Shown here: positions 33,788 to 42,926 of the stretch, piece by piece | Position numbering within the stretch: the first letter of the stretch is position 1 | Layout: each line of letters starts with the position of its first letter | Source of the DNA: Tenacibaculum sp. 190524A02b | Lineage (GTDB): Bacteria; Bacteroidota; Bacteroidia; Flavobacteriales; Flavobacteriaceae | Assembly: GCF_964036645.1 (NCBI RefSeq) | Contig: NZ_OZ038525.1 | Span: 124,001 to 188,000, forward strand | DNA: 64,000 nt | Reading direction: 5' to 3' | The notes under the pieces: generated by a model | Seen by the model: only the letters and a program-made list of their open reading frames with translations | Database searches by the model: none | What the model was told of the DNA's origin: nothing | Translations under genes and position numbers: made by a program

Positions 33788-35131
33788 ATGAAAACAAAAA
33801 TCAAAATTGCGGTTATTGCAATGATGGGAATTAGTTTTGGGATGAATGCACAAACTGAATATCCAGTAATACAATCAACACAAAAAGTAAATAATAGTCC
33901 TTGGTATGGATTGGGTAGAAGTAATGTTATTTTTCCAAGCAGTACTCATGAAGCCATACAACTAGGTGGATTTTATGGTATTTTGTTAAAAACCGGTAAA
34001 GGGGATTTTAGATTTGATTACAATGGAAACTTAGGTATTGGAACTGCTAACCCAAGACAAAAATTAGAACTATATAATTCTAATGTATTTAATAGTAATA
34101 TGGAATATCAATCGCAAGACCATATTTTATTAAGTTCTTCATATAAAAATGTAGGAGAGTTTTTTGGTGGTATAACTTGGGATTCAGGTGGGAGAAGAAG
34201 AGCTTCTATAGCAGCCACAAGAGAACATAGTGATGCAGATTTTGTTGGATTGGCATTTTTTACACAAGGAAAGGATGGGGCAGGCCCGTATAAAGAAAGT
34301 ATGAGGATTTCTCATAGTGGTAATGTAGGTATTGGGATTCCAGAACCTTTTACGAATTTACAAATACATAGTGCTAGTTCTGACTCTAGAATTGCTTTAA
34401 CAAACAATCATTCAGGTAGTAATGTTAGTGATGGGTTTGTCCTTATTAATGAATCAGATAGTGAAGTACATTTTTTAAATAGAGAAAATACATCTCTTAA
34501 ATTTTCAACAAACGGGAAAGAAAGAGTAAGAGTAGCAGCTGATGGTAATTTAGGTGTTGGAACAGATAATCCAGGAGCTAGGTTAGAAATTAAAAGTGAT
34601 GAAAGTAAATTTATAAAACTTCACAGACCTCAAGTAGCAAAAAAAGGACATATAGGGTATGGTACAGCTAATGATGGAGGTGTATATATAGGTACAGATG
34701 ATAGTCAATACTCTTTATGGGTACAACAAAATGGTCATGTTGGTATTGGAACATATCATCCAGGAGCATGGAAATTGGCGGTAAATGGAAAAATAAGAGC
34801 AAAAGAAATAAAAGTAGAAACAGGTTGGTCAGATTTTGTTTTTTATGATGATTATAAACTACCAACATTAGAAGAGGTAGAAAGTCACATTAAAGAAAAA
34901 GGACATTTAAAAGATATTCCTAGCGCTAAAGAAGTAGAAGAAAATGGTGTTTTCTTAGGTGAAATGGATTCTAAACTGTTACAAAAAATAGAAGAATTAA
35001 CGCTATACACTATTGATCAAGACAAAGAAATTAAAGCATTAAAAAAACAAAATGCTAAAATAGAACAACAGCAAAAAGAAATAAACGAGTTAAAAACATT
35101 AGTAAACAGGTTACTAAAAGCTAAAAACTAA
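33788..35131 (+). CDS. secreted fibre-like protein, tandem paralogue
   Basis: 447 residues. The first 45 coding bases match the upstream paralogue exactly (MKTKIKIAVIAMMGI); the signal peptide continues SFGMNA. Internal (N)xGIGT-type repeats occur at about 80, 180, 250 and 320. The C-terminus has the same KLPTLEEVESHIKEKGHLKD block, and KIEELTLYTIDQDKEIKALK is also shared at the DNA level. The middle is different. This suggests recombination between copies, with constant ends and a variable body. A strong terminator follows. Confidence 0.78.
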   Translation: MKTKIKIAVIAMMGISFGMNAQTEYPVIQSTQKVNNSPWYGLGRSNVIFPSSTHEAIQLGGFYGILLKTGKGDFRFDYNGNLGIGTANPRQKLELYNSNVFNSNMEYQSQDHILLSSSYKNVGEFFGGITWDSGGRRRASIAATREHSDADFVGLAFFTQGKDGAGPYKESMRISHSGNVGIGIPEPFTNLQIHSASSDSRIALTNNHSGSNVSDGFVLINESDSEVHFLNRENTSLKFSTNGKERVRVAADGNLGVGTDNPGARLEIKSDESKFIKLHRPQVAKKGHIGYGTANDGGVYIGTDDSQYSLWVQQNGHVGIGTYHPGAWKLAVNGKIRAKEIKVETGWSDFVFYDDYKLPTLEEVESHIKEKGHLKDIPSAKEVEENGVFLGEMDSKLLQKIEELTLYTIDQDKEIKALKKQNAKIEQQQKEINELKTLVNRLLKAKN

Positions 35132-35150
35132 AAGTTGTTTATTATAAATA

Positions 35151-35192
35151 AAAAAAAGCGTAAACTATTATACAATGGTTTACGCTTTTTTT
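35151..35192 (+). terminator. rho-independent terminator after the fibre-like genes
   Basis: AAAAAGCGTAAAC (35153-35165) and GTTTACGCTTTTT (35178-35190) form a 13-bp perfect stem followed by TT. It lies 20 bases after the stop codon. Confidence 0.85.
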
Positions 35193-35222
35193 ATGTCATC
35201 ATTATTTTAAGGCAGTGTATGA

Positions 35223-35760
35223 AGTGTTTTGTTATGAGATATTGGGATTGCTTCTTCCGTTATCACTCCATCGCAAAGACAAGCATGGAAATTAGCCAGT
35301 TACCGTCATTCCGAACGCAGTTTACGGAGTGAAGGAATCTATTTAGTATTTAGGGAGTTACTAGATAAGTAGCAGTATAAAGATTTAGGTTTGAGTAAGT
35401 AATGTAGAGACTGCTTCGATTCCTTGCAGTGACGTTAAGTTGTGTCATTCCGAACGCAGTTTACGGAGTGAAGGAATCTATTTAGTATTTAGGGAGTTAC
35501 TAGATAAGCAGCAGTATAAAGATTTAGATTTTAGTAAGTAATGTAGAGACTGCTTCGATCCCTCGCAGTGACGTTAAGTTGTGTCATTCCGAACGCAGTT
35601 TACGGAGTGAAGGAATCTATTTAGTATTTAGGGAGTTACTAGATAAGCAGCAGTATAAAGATTTAGATTTTAGTAAGTAATGTAGAGACTGCTTCGATCC
35701 CTCGCAGTGACGTTAAGTTGTGTCATTCCGAACGTAGTTTACGGAGTGAAGGAATCTCTA
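35223..35760. repeat. tandem array of 139-bp repeats, preceded by an ~80-bp repeat
   Basis: The head motif GTCATTCCGAACGCAGTTTA, followed by CGGAGTGAAGGAATCT, begins at 35305, 35444, 35583 and 35722, exactly 139 bases apart; the last copy has GTAG for GCAG and is cut after the head. A different repeat, ATTGCTTCTTCCGTTATCAC with flanks (about 35237-35300), leads the array and recurs at about 36197 and 36439. Similar GTCATTCC-type repeats are dispersed in many Bacteroidota genomes. Confidence 0.85.
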
Positions 35761-35828
35761 AGTTTTTAGTTAGTAATTTACAACATGCTTTTATTGTTTC
35801 TTCACTCAAGAAACAATATATTTAAAAC

Positions 35829-36125
35829 ATGAAAAAAAGCTATGTATATTTCCTAACTAATAAAAACAATACAGTAATTTATATTGGAGTAACTAGTAAT
35901 TTACTACTACGGATATACCAACATAAGACAAAAGTATATAAAAGTTTTACAGCTAAATATAATTGTGATAAGTTGGTTTACTTTGAAGAATTTGATTCTA
36001 TAAATGATGCTATTGTAAGAGAAAAACAATTGAAGGCAGGGAATAGAAAAAGGAAAGAGTCTTTAATAAATAAAAATAATCCTGAATGGAATGATTTGTC
36101 TGAAGGATGGTTGTTTAATATATAA
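35829..36125 (+). CDS. GIY-YIG nuclease family protein
   Basis: 98 residues. The family motifs are YVYFLTNKNNT, IYIGVTSNLLLRIYQHK (Arg catalytic) and the metal-binding Glu in IVREKQLKAGNRKRKE. It is a single-domain protein of the UhpC-like/UPF0213 type, common in Bacteroidota, with no linked DNA-binding domain. It sits inside the repeat field: the 139-bp array ends about 70 bases before it, and repeat copies resume about 70 bases after it. No promoter stands out. A link between nuclease and repeats is inference. Confidence 0.85.
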   Translation: MKKSYVYFLTNKNNTVIYIGVTSNLLLRIYQHKTKVYKSFTAKYNCDKLVYFEEFDSINDAIVREKQLKAGNRKRKESLINKNNPEWNDLSEGWLFNI

Positions 36126-36733
36126 ATCTATTGTCATCATTAGGAGTGTATTTTGGAAAGATAGATGAATTATAGGGATTAGAGTATACGATATTGGGAT
36201 TGCTTCTTCCGTTATCACTCCATTGCAAAGACAAGTATGGAATTTTGTTAGTTACCGTCATTCCGAACGCAGTTTACGGAGTGAAGGAATCTGTTTAGTA
36301 TTTAGGGAGTTACTAGATAAGAAGCAGTATAAAAATTTAGGTTTGAGTAAGTAATGTAAAGACTGCTTCGATCCCTCGCAGTGACGTTCATTTACGTCAT
36401 TCCGAACACAGTTTACTTAGTGTTTTGTTATGAGATATTTGGATTGCTTCTTCCGTTATCACTCCATCGCAAAGACAAGCATGGAACTTTGCTGGTTATC
36501 GTCATTCCGAACGCAGTTTACCCTTAGTGAAGGAATCTGTTTGTGGATTAGTTGGTGTTTAATATTTAGGAGTTAAGAAGTTAGTAGTTATGAGTTTTTT
36601 AACTTCTACCTATCCCATAACTTCAACTAGCTAATCGCCAACGGCCAAGGGCTAACAGCTAAAATAACTAGATTCCTTCTACCTCCAACTATCTACCTTT
36701 TACCAAAAGACTATAAATATTCGTAATCAAAGA
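36126..36733. repeat. continuation of the repeat field, then AT-rich spacer
   Basis: Three more head motifs start at 36257, 36396 and 36501 (the first two again 139 bases apart; the second is interrupted by TTAGTGTTTTGTTATGAG, the third has CCCTTAG in place of CGG). Two more copies of the ATTGCTTCTTCCGTTATCAC element lie at about 36197 and 36439. The last 190 bases before the HU gene hold nothing I can identify. Confidence 0.75.
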
Positions 36734-37114
36734 TTACTTCCTTTTAAAAGTAGCCAATTTCAAAGCATTTTTAATCAGTTTACCAGGCTTAAAAATAGTA
36801 CGGACAGTTTTAATATTTTTACCACTAACATCTTCAGGGTGTTCACTTCCTATACTACTACCACTAGCTCGTAATGAAAAATAGTCACCTACATATACGC
36901 TTTTACCATCCGCAACATCTATGGCTATTTTGGTAAAAACCGATTCTAAAACAGCTAGCACATCCGCTTTACTAACCGATGAAGTTTCTGTGGCATATTT
37001 AGCCAAATCATCCAATTGTGTTTTTCCATCACTAACAATGGTAGCATAATACTTTTTAGGAGCTTTTGGATTTAGGGAGTTTCCTTTTTTGATTACTGTA
37101 AATTTTATAGACAT
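36734..37114 (-). CDS. HU family DNA-binding protein (Bacteroidota type)
   Basis: 126 residues from the second ATG (MSIKFTVIKKGN). The long HU form of Bacteroidota: ITVSDGKTQLDDLAKYATE-like core, SVSKADVLAVLESVFTKIAI helix pair, YVGDYFSLRASGSSIGSEHP arm region, and TVRTIFKPGKLIKNALKLAT end. These proteins bend and compact DNA. It is divergent from recQ across the gap at 37115-37433 that contains 22-bp repeats. Confidence 0.85.
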   Translation of the reverse strand: MSIKFTVIKKGNSLNPKAPKKYYATIVSDGKTQLDDLAKYATETSSVSKADVLAVLESVFTKIAIDVADGKSVYVGDYFSLRASGSSIGSEHPEDVSGKNIKTVRTIFKPGKLIKNALKLATFKRK

Positions 37115-37433
37115 CACAAAACAATTTTTAAAGTTAATTTCTTTCTTATTAGGTAAATATAGATTATTTAAGTAATAAGTAAAAGTTAAAAGATAAGTGT
37201 CTTTTAACTAAAAGGTATATATGTTTTCCTTAAAAGGTATGTATGTTTTCTTCAAACGGTATATATGTTTTCCTCAAAAGGTATATATGTTTTCTTCAAA
37301 AGATATATATGTTTTTCTCAAAAAGTATATATGTTTTCTTAAAATGAGTTATAGATTCTAACCAAAATAACTTAGTGTTTTCAGGAGTATTTTATATTAT
37401 ACAGCTTCATTTTTTTAAGTTATTTTTGCTGTT
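37115..37433. other. divergent intergenic region between HU and recQ
   Basis: 319 bases, AT-rich; it contains the six 22-bp repeats at 37214-37345. The rest, before the recQ start, has TATATTATACAGC near 37391 and TTATTTTTGC (about 37420-37429), a -7-like TAnnTTTG match that may serve recQ. Confidence 0.45.
37214..37345. repeat. 22-bp tandem repeat, 6 copies
   Basis: The unit GGTATATATGTTTTCCTCAAAA is repeated six times without gaps; differences are at a few positions (GGTATG, GATATA, AGTATA, TTCCTT/TTCTTC). 22 bp is about two helical turns, so the TATATATG words fall on one face of the helix. This suits protein binding or static curvature. Confidence 0.9.
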
Positions 37434-39548
37434 ATGGAGCAACTACAGGAAAAAGAACTACTAGAAAAATTAAAAAACAATTTTGGATACGATAGTTTTC
37501 GGTTAGAGCAACAAAGTATTATAGAAAACATATTAGCTAAAAAAGATACCTTAGTTATTATGCCTACTGGTGGAGGAAAATCAATTTGTTATCAATTACC
37601 AGCGTTGTTTTTTGAAGGAATTACTTTAGTTATTTCGCCATTAATTGCCTTGATGAAGGATCAGGTAGATAGTTTAAAAGCTAATGGAATTCCTGCTTCC
37701 GTTTTTAATAGTAGTCAATCTACTGATGAACAACAGGCTGTTTTTAATGCGATAGCCAACAAAAGCATAAAATTAGTATATGTAGCACCAGAAAGTCTAC
37801 CATTTTTACAAAATGTATTAAATCAAACCTATGTAAGTTGTATTGCTATTGATGAGGCGCATTGTATTTCTGCTTGGGGACATGATTTTAGACCGTCATA
37901 TAAACAACTAGCTTTCTTAAAAAAATCATTGCCAGAAGTACCTATTGTGGCTTTAACTGCTACAGCAGACAGGGCAACACAAGAAGATATTTTAGAGCAA
38001 TTAGCCATACCGCATGCTCAAAAATTTATCAGTTCATTTAATAGAGAAAATATAAGTCTTAAAGTAAGACCTGCTAATGATAGAGTAAAACAAATTGTTC
38101 AGTTTATTGAAGAGAGACCTAACCAAGCAGGAATTATTTATTGTTTAAGTAGAAAAGCCACGCAACAACTAGCTAATAAACTACAACAGCAAAAAATAAG
38201 AGCCAAGGCGTACCATGCTGGACTTTCTTTTGAAGAGCGTTCTAAAACACAAGAAGATTTTATTAAAGACGATTGTGATGTGGTGTGTGCTACCGTTGCC
38301 TTTGGAATGGGTATTGACAAATCTAATGTGCGTTGGGTAATACATTACAATATGCCTAAAAACATTGAAGGTTACTATCAAGAAATTGGGCGTTCTGGGC
38401 GTGATGGTTTACCTGCGGAGGCTTTGTTATTTCATAGTTATGCAGATGTAGTACAGTTACGTCAGTTTATTGAAAATACAGGAAATAAAGAAGTGCAAAA
38501 TGCCAAGTTAGATAGAATGAAGCAGTTTGCAGAAGCTACGGTTTGTAGAAGAAAAATACTGTTAAGTTACTTTGGTGAATTGATAGAAGAAAACTGTGGG
38601 AATTGTGATGTTTGTGAAAACCCACCTAAATTTTTTGATGGCACTGTAATTGCACAAAAAGCCTTATCAGCAATTTACCGTTTGCAAGGAAAAGAGGCCA
38701 TGGGAATGGTGATTGATGTATTGAGAGGTGCTAAAAATGCAGCGGTGTTAGATAAGAATTACCAAACATTAAAAACCTACGGCGTAGGGAATGGAATCGC
38801 TTGGAGAGATTGGCAACATTATTTAGTACAACTTACCAATCAAGGCTATTGCCAAATTGCATTTCATTTAAATAATGCTTTACAACTAACAGACTTTTCT
38901 AAGAAAGTATTATTTGAAGGTGAAAAAGTAGAACTAACAACTCCTGTTGAATTTAAGAAAGAAGAAAAAGTAACACCAACAACCAAAACTAAAAAGAAAA
39001 AAGCAGCAAAAGATACTTTATTTGAACGTTTACGTAAATTACGTTATCGTATAGCACAAGAAGAAAACATAGCCGCTTACCTAGTGTTTAATGATGCTAC
39101 TTTACGAGAGATAGAAAAAGATAGACCGCAAACAGATGAAGAGTTTTTAGCCATTAGTGGAGTAGGGCAACGAAAACTAGAAGTATATGGAGGTGAGTTT
39201 ATGGAGGAAATCCGAACGTTTTTACAAGAGAAACGAAAAAATAAAAAAGACACTACGTTAGAAACCTTTAAATTGTATCAAGAAGGATTTACGGTTGATG
39301 AAATAGCAGATAAAAGAGGTTTAAAGGCAACTACTATTTTTTCTCATTTATCAAAACTATTTTTAGAAGGAAAAGATATTAGTTTAGATAAGTTTACCAC
39401 TCCAGAAACTTTAAAAGAAGTAGCTAATGCTAAAAAGGTATTAGGAAATGAAACCGCTTTAAAACCCTATTTTGAGTTTTTGGGAGAAAAAATTCCGTAT
39501 GAACAAATACGAATAAGTTTAACTATTTTACAAAAGAAGAGGATATAA
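37434..39548 (+). CDS. recQ: ATP-dependent DNA helicase RecQ
   Basis: 704 residues. Helicase motifs: MPTGGGKSICYQLP (Walker A, about 45-56), IDEAHCISAWGHDFRPSY (DEAH-like, motif II), LTATADRATQEDI (motif III), QEIGRSGRDGLPAEALLF (motif VI). A RQC zinc domain with Cys in VCRRKILLSYFGE ... NCGNCDVCENP, an HRDC domain (about 520-600: RIAQEENIAAYLVFNDATLR, ISGVGQRKLEVYGGE) and a C-terminal HTH_40-type domain (YQEGFTVDEIADKRGL). Standard length for a bacterial RecQ. It unwinds recombination and replication intermediates. A terminator shared with htpG follows. Confidence 0.93.
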   Translation: MEQLQEKELLEKLKNNFGYDSFRLEQQSIIENILAKKDTLVIMPTGGGKSICYQLPALFFEGITLVISPLIALMKDQVDSLKANGIPASVFNSSQSTDEQQAVFNAIANKSIKLVYVAPESLPFLQNVLNQTYVSCIAIDEAHCISAWGHDFRPSYKQLAFLKKSLPEVPIVALTATADRATQEDILEQLAIPHAQKFISSFNRENISLKVRPANDRVKQIVQFIEERPNQAGIIYCLSRKATQQLANKLQQQKIRAKAYHAGLSFEERSKTQEDFIKDDCDVVCATVAFGMGIDKSNVRWVIHYNMPKNIEGYYQEIGRSGRDGLPAEALLFHSYADVVQLRQFIENTGNKEVQNAKLDRMKQFAEATVCRRKILLSYFGELIEENCGNCDVCENPPKFFDGTVIAQKALSAIYRLQGKEAMGMVIDVLRGAKNAAVLDKNYQTLKTYGVGNGIAWRDWQHYLVQLTNQGYCQIAFHLNNALQLTDFSKKVLFEGEKVELTTPVEFKKEEKVTPTTKTKKKKAAKDTLFERLRKLRYRIAQEENIAAYLVFNDATLREIEKDRPQTDEEFLAISGVGQRKLEVYGGEFMEEIRTFLQEKRKNKKDTTLETFKLYQEGFTVDEIADKRGLKATTIFSHLSKLFLEGKDISLDKFTTPETLKEVANAKKVLGNETALKPYFEFLGEKIPYEQIRISLTILQKKRI

Positions 39549-39580
39549 AAAAAGAGGCAGTTTAATTGCCTCTTTTTGTT
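39547..39580. terminator. bidirectional terminator between recQ and htpG
   Basis: AAAAAAAGAGGCA and TGCCTCTTTTTGTT form a stem of about 11 bp around GTTTAAT. Both strands have a T-run, so it can stop both convergent genes. Confidence 0.85.
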
Positions 39581-39597
39581 ATGTATAATGAAGATGA

Positions 39598-41514
39598 TTA
39601 TTTAATCAAATCGTAACTACGCTTAATAAAGTTAGTTAAATCTTCACCATGTAATAAGTTTTGAGATAACTTAGCTAAGTCAAAAGCCTGAGAAATTAAA
39701 CGTTGTTGCTTGTCTTCATCAGCACTTAAAATTTCAGAAACTAACTCATGGTTTGTATTTACTACTAAGTTGTACATTTCAGGTAAATTACCCATTCCCA
39801 TCATCATACCACCGCCGCCAGAAGCGTTCATTTCTTTCATTCTACGCATGAATTCAGGAACTGTAATTAAGAAAGGAGAAGCTTTAGAATCCATGGCTTC
39901 TAATTGAACTGTATAACTTTGTTTAGGTACAGCACCTTCAATAATTGGCTTTAATTTCTCTTTTTCTTCATCAGAAAGTTTAGAAATTACTGCATCATCT
40001 TTTTTAATTAAATTATCAACATGGTCAGCATCTACACGCGTAAATTGTACTTTAGTATCACCACCTGAAGTTTCTAACTTTTGCATTAAATGCGAAACAA
40101 TAGGAGAATCTAACAACACAACTTCATAACCTTTGTCTTTTGCAGCTTCAATATAACTATGTTGCGCATCTTTGTTAGAAGCATATAAAATAACATGGTT
40201 ACCGTCTTTGTCAGTTTGCGCGTCTTTTGTTTTTTCAATTAACTCATCAAACGTAAAGTAAGCATCATTTACCGTTGGATATAAAGCAAACTTTTTAGCC
40301 TTATCAAAGAATTTATCTTCTGATAACATTCCGTATTCAATGATAACTTTAATATCATTCCATTTTTGCTCAAAATCTTCACGATCTTTCTTAAACAAAG
40401 AGCTTAATTTATCGGCTACTTTTTTAGTAATGTAACCAGATATCTTTTTTACTGCACCATCAGCTTGTAAATAAGAACGAGAAACATTTAATGGAATATC
40501 TGGAGAGTCAATAACACCTTTAAGCATTTGTAAGAAATCAGGAACAATTCCTTCTACGTTATCAGTAACAAATACTTGGTTTTGGTATAATTGAATTCTA
40601 TCTTTTTGTAAGTCTAAATTCTTACCTAATTTAGGGAAGAATAAAATTCCAGTTAAATTAAACGGATAATCTACGTTTAAGTGAATGTGGAATAATGATT
40701 CTTCAAATTGCATTGGATATAACTCTCTGTAGAATTTAGAGTAATCCTCAGCCTCTAAGTCTGCTGGCTTTTTTGTCCATGCAGGTTCCGTGTTATTAAT
40801 AATGTTATCTACATCAATTTGTTTGTGTGGCTCAGTAGTTTCTTTACCATCGGCATCAGTAGTAGTTTGAGGAGTAAAGTCAGGATCGTTTACTTTTTTA
40901 GTTCCAAATTTAATAGGTACTTGGTTAAAACGATTGTATTTGGTTAATAAACCTTTAATTTTCCCGTCTTCTAAAAATTCAATAGAATCTTCAGCAATGT
41001 GTAAAATAATTTCCGTACCTCTGTCAGACTTATCATGCTCAACTAAAGTGTACTCAGGAGAACCGTCACAAGTCCAGTGCGCTGCTTTTTCATCTTTAAA
41101 AGATTTTGTAATTATTTCTACTTTGTCAGCAACCATAAAAGCTGAGTAAAAACCTAAACCAAAGTGTCCAATAACACCCGTTTCGTTTTTATCATCTTTA
41201 TATTTTTCTAAAAACTCCTCAGCACCAGAAAAAGCAATTTGATTGATGTACTTTTCTACTTCTTCAGCAGTCATACCTAAACCTTGATCTTTAATAGTTA
41301 AGGTTTTTTCATCCTTATTAATACTAATTTCAATTTTAGCATCACCTAATTCGGTTTTAGCTTCACCAATTGAAATTAAGTGTTTTAATTTAGTAGTAGC
41401 ATCAGTAGCATTAGAAATAAGTTCACGTAAAAATATTTCGTGATCTGAATACAAAAACTTTTTAATTAACGGAAAAATATTTTCTACCGATACATTAATG
41501 TTTCCTTTACTCAT
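39598..41514 (-). CDS. htpG: molecular chaperone HtpG (Hsp90)
   Basis: 638 residues. The GHKL ATPase domain carries FLRELISNATDATTKLKH, LTIKDQGLGMTAEEVEKYIN and GHFGLGFYSAFMVADKVEI; the middle domain follows with YPMQFEESLFHIHLNVDYPF and FVTDNVEGIVPDFLQMLKG. It has the expected length. It folds client proteins with Hsp70 and acts in stress. Start MSKGNINVSVENIFPLIKK. Transcription is monocistronic; the upstream gap (41515-41802) also holds the promoter of the KAS III gene. Confidence 0.95.
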   Translation of the reverse strand: MSKGNINVSVENIFPLIKKFLYSDHEIFLRELISNATDATTKLKHLISIGEAKTELGDAKIEISINKDEKTLTIKDQGLGMTAEEVEKYINQIAFSGAEEFLEKYKDDKNETGVIGHFGLGFYSAFMVADKVEIITKSFKDEKAAHWTCDGSPEYTLVEHDKSDRGTEIILHIAEDSIEFLEDGKIKGLLTKYNRFNQVPIKFGTKKVNDPDFTPQTTTDADGKETTEPHKQIDVDNIINNTEPAWTKKPADLEAEDYSKFYRELYPMQFEESLFHIHLNVDYPFNLTGILFFPKLGKNLDLQKDRIQLYQNQVFVTDNVEGIVPDFLQMLKGVIDSPDIPLNVSRSYLQADGAVKKISGYITKKVADKLSSLFKKDREDFEQKWNDIKVIIEYGMLSEDKFFDKAKKFALYPTVNDAYFTFDELIEKTKDAQTDKDGNHVILYASNKDAQHSYIEAAKDKGYEVVLLDSPIVSHLMQKLETSGGDTKVQFTRVDADHVDNLIKKDDAVISKLSDEEKEKLKPIIEGAVPKQSYTVQLEAMDSKASPFLITVPEFMRRMKEMNASGGGGMMMGMGNLPEMYNLVVNTNHELVSEILSADEDKQQRLISQAFDLAKLSQNLLHGEDLTNFIKRSYDLIK

Positions 41515-41802
41515 TTTATGTAGATTTTTTATTTTAATATTTATGTGAATAGCTTAGTCAAAAAAAATACCAATACAAGTTGAAATGACAAGATGACATA
41601 ATTGCGACATGTTTTGGAGTATAATCTCTATAACTAATTTTTTATTAAGATTAGCTTATAAGCGTGTAAAAAAAATACGTACCTTTTTGGTTTAAACAAA
41701 TAGTAACTAAGCTAGATAGAGTTGCATTGTATAAAAAGTTTAAAATTAATACCTTTGGAGGCTATAAATTTGCATTCAAGTAAAAAAATAACATAAAAAA
41801 TT
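41515..41802. promoter_or_regulatory. divergent promoter region of htpG and the KAS III gene
   Basis: 288 bases without a gene. TAAATTTG at 41765-41772 fits the -7 consensus TAnnTTTG for the plus-strand KAS III gene, which starts 30 bases on. I see no clear -33 TTG at the expected spacing. No htpG promoter or CIRCE element was identified. Confidence 0.45.
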
Positions 41803-42810
41803 ATGTATAGTTCAAAAATAACAGGTTTAGGCTATTACGTGCCTGATAACGTGGTGACTAATGATGATTTAACCCAGTGGATGGAAACAAGTGATGAATG
41901 GATTCAAGAGAGAACTGGGATTAAAGAACGTCGTTGGATTGACCCTAAAACAGGAGATACTACTTCTACTATGGGAGCAAAAGCTGCTAAAATAGCTATA
42001 GAAAGAGCAGGTTTAACAAAAGATGATATTGACTTTATTGTTTTTGCAACATTAAGTCCTGATATGTATTTCCCAGGAGGAGGAGTTCGTGTACAAGATA
42101 TGTTAGATATGCCTACTATTGGAGCATTGGATGTACGTAATCAATGTTCTGGGTTTATATATTCTTTGTCAGTTGCAGATCAGTTTATAAAAACAGGAAT
42201 GTATAAAAACATTTTAGTAATTGGATCTGAAAACCATTCTGGAGGTTTGGAGCGTTCAACAAGAGGAAGAGGTGTAACTGTTATTTTTGGAGATGGAGCA
42301 GGAGCAGCTGTTTTGTCTAGATGTGAAGAAGAAGGAAAAGGTATTTTATCTTCTCATTTACATTCAGAAGGACAACATGCCAAAGAATTAGCTTTAGAAG
42401 GGCCTTCTACTGGACGTTGGGTTCCTGAAATTCTAGATGCCAATGATCCTGAAGATGTTTCTTATTTTCCGTATATGAATGGACAATTTGTATTTAAACA
42501 TGCAGTGGTTCGTTTTTCGGAAGCAATAGTTGAAGGGTTACAAGCTAACAACTTACAAAAGGAAGATATTGATATGTTAATTCCGCATCAAGCTAACTTA
42601 CGTATTGCACAGTTTATTCAAAAGAAATTTCAGTTAGCAGATGATAAAGTGTACAATAATATTCAGAAATATGGAAATACAACTGCTGCATCTGTAATCA
42701 TAGCATTAACAGAAGCATGGGAAAAAGGGAAAATTAATGATGGTGATTTAGTTGTATTAGCTGCTTTTGGTAGTGGATTTACTTGGGGATCAGTAGTGAT
42801 TCGTTGGTAA
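41803..42810 (+). CDS. 3-oxoacyl-ACP synthase III family protein
   Basis: 335 residues. The catalytic Cys115 lies in DVRNQCSGFIYSLSVAD, His in LIPHQANLRIAQFIQKKF and Asn in IQKYGNTTAASVIIALTE, the KAS III triad. It starts SKITGLGYYVPDNVVTNDDL and ends FGSGFTWGSVVIRW, like FabH. The active-site sequence QCSG rather than ACAG, and the single-gene setting far from fab and rpmF-plsX genes, suggest a second, possibly specialised KAS III (branched-chain, DarB-like or secondary lipid synthesis) rather than the main FabH; this is inference. Confidence 0.82.
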   Translation: MYSSKITGLGYYVPDNVVTNDDLTQWMETSDEWIQERTGIKERRWIDPKTGDTTSTMGAKAAKIAIERAGLTKDDIDFIVFATLSPDMYFPGGGVRVQDMLDMPTIGALDVRNQCSGFIYSLSVADQFIKTGMYKNILVIGSENHSGGLERSTRGRGVTVIFGDGAGAAVLSRCEEEGKGILSSHLHSEGQHAKELALEGPSTGRWVPEILDANDPEDVSYFPYMNGQFVFKHAVVRFSEAIVEGLQANNLQKEDIDMLIPHQANLRIAQFIQKKFQLADDKVYNNIQKYGNTTAASVIIALTEAWEKGKINDGDLVVLAAFGSGFTWGSVVIRW

Positions 42811-42846
42811 TGCCAATTAAACAATAAAATTTATTTATTTGAAATT

Positions 42847-42886
42847 TTAAAAAAGCCAAAACATTTAAATGTTTTGGCTTTTTTAA
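42847..42886. terminator. bidirectional terminator, 42847-42886
   Basis: A long near-perfect palindrome, AAAAAAGCCAAAACAT then TTAA then ATGTTTTGGCTTTTTT, with T-runs on both strands. It stops the KAS III gene and the convergent beta-barrel gene. Confidence 0.9.
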
Positions 42887-42926
42887 TTGGTACTATCAAA
42901 AAGGATGTTACTAAAGAGGAGTTTAT

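Noticed and set aside
37214-37345. CRISPR array or direct-repeat satellite gene
   Set aside because: No spacers; six contiguous 22-bp units only.
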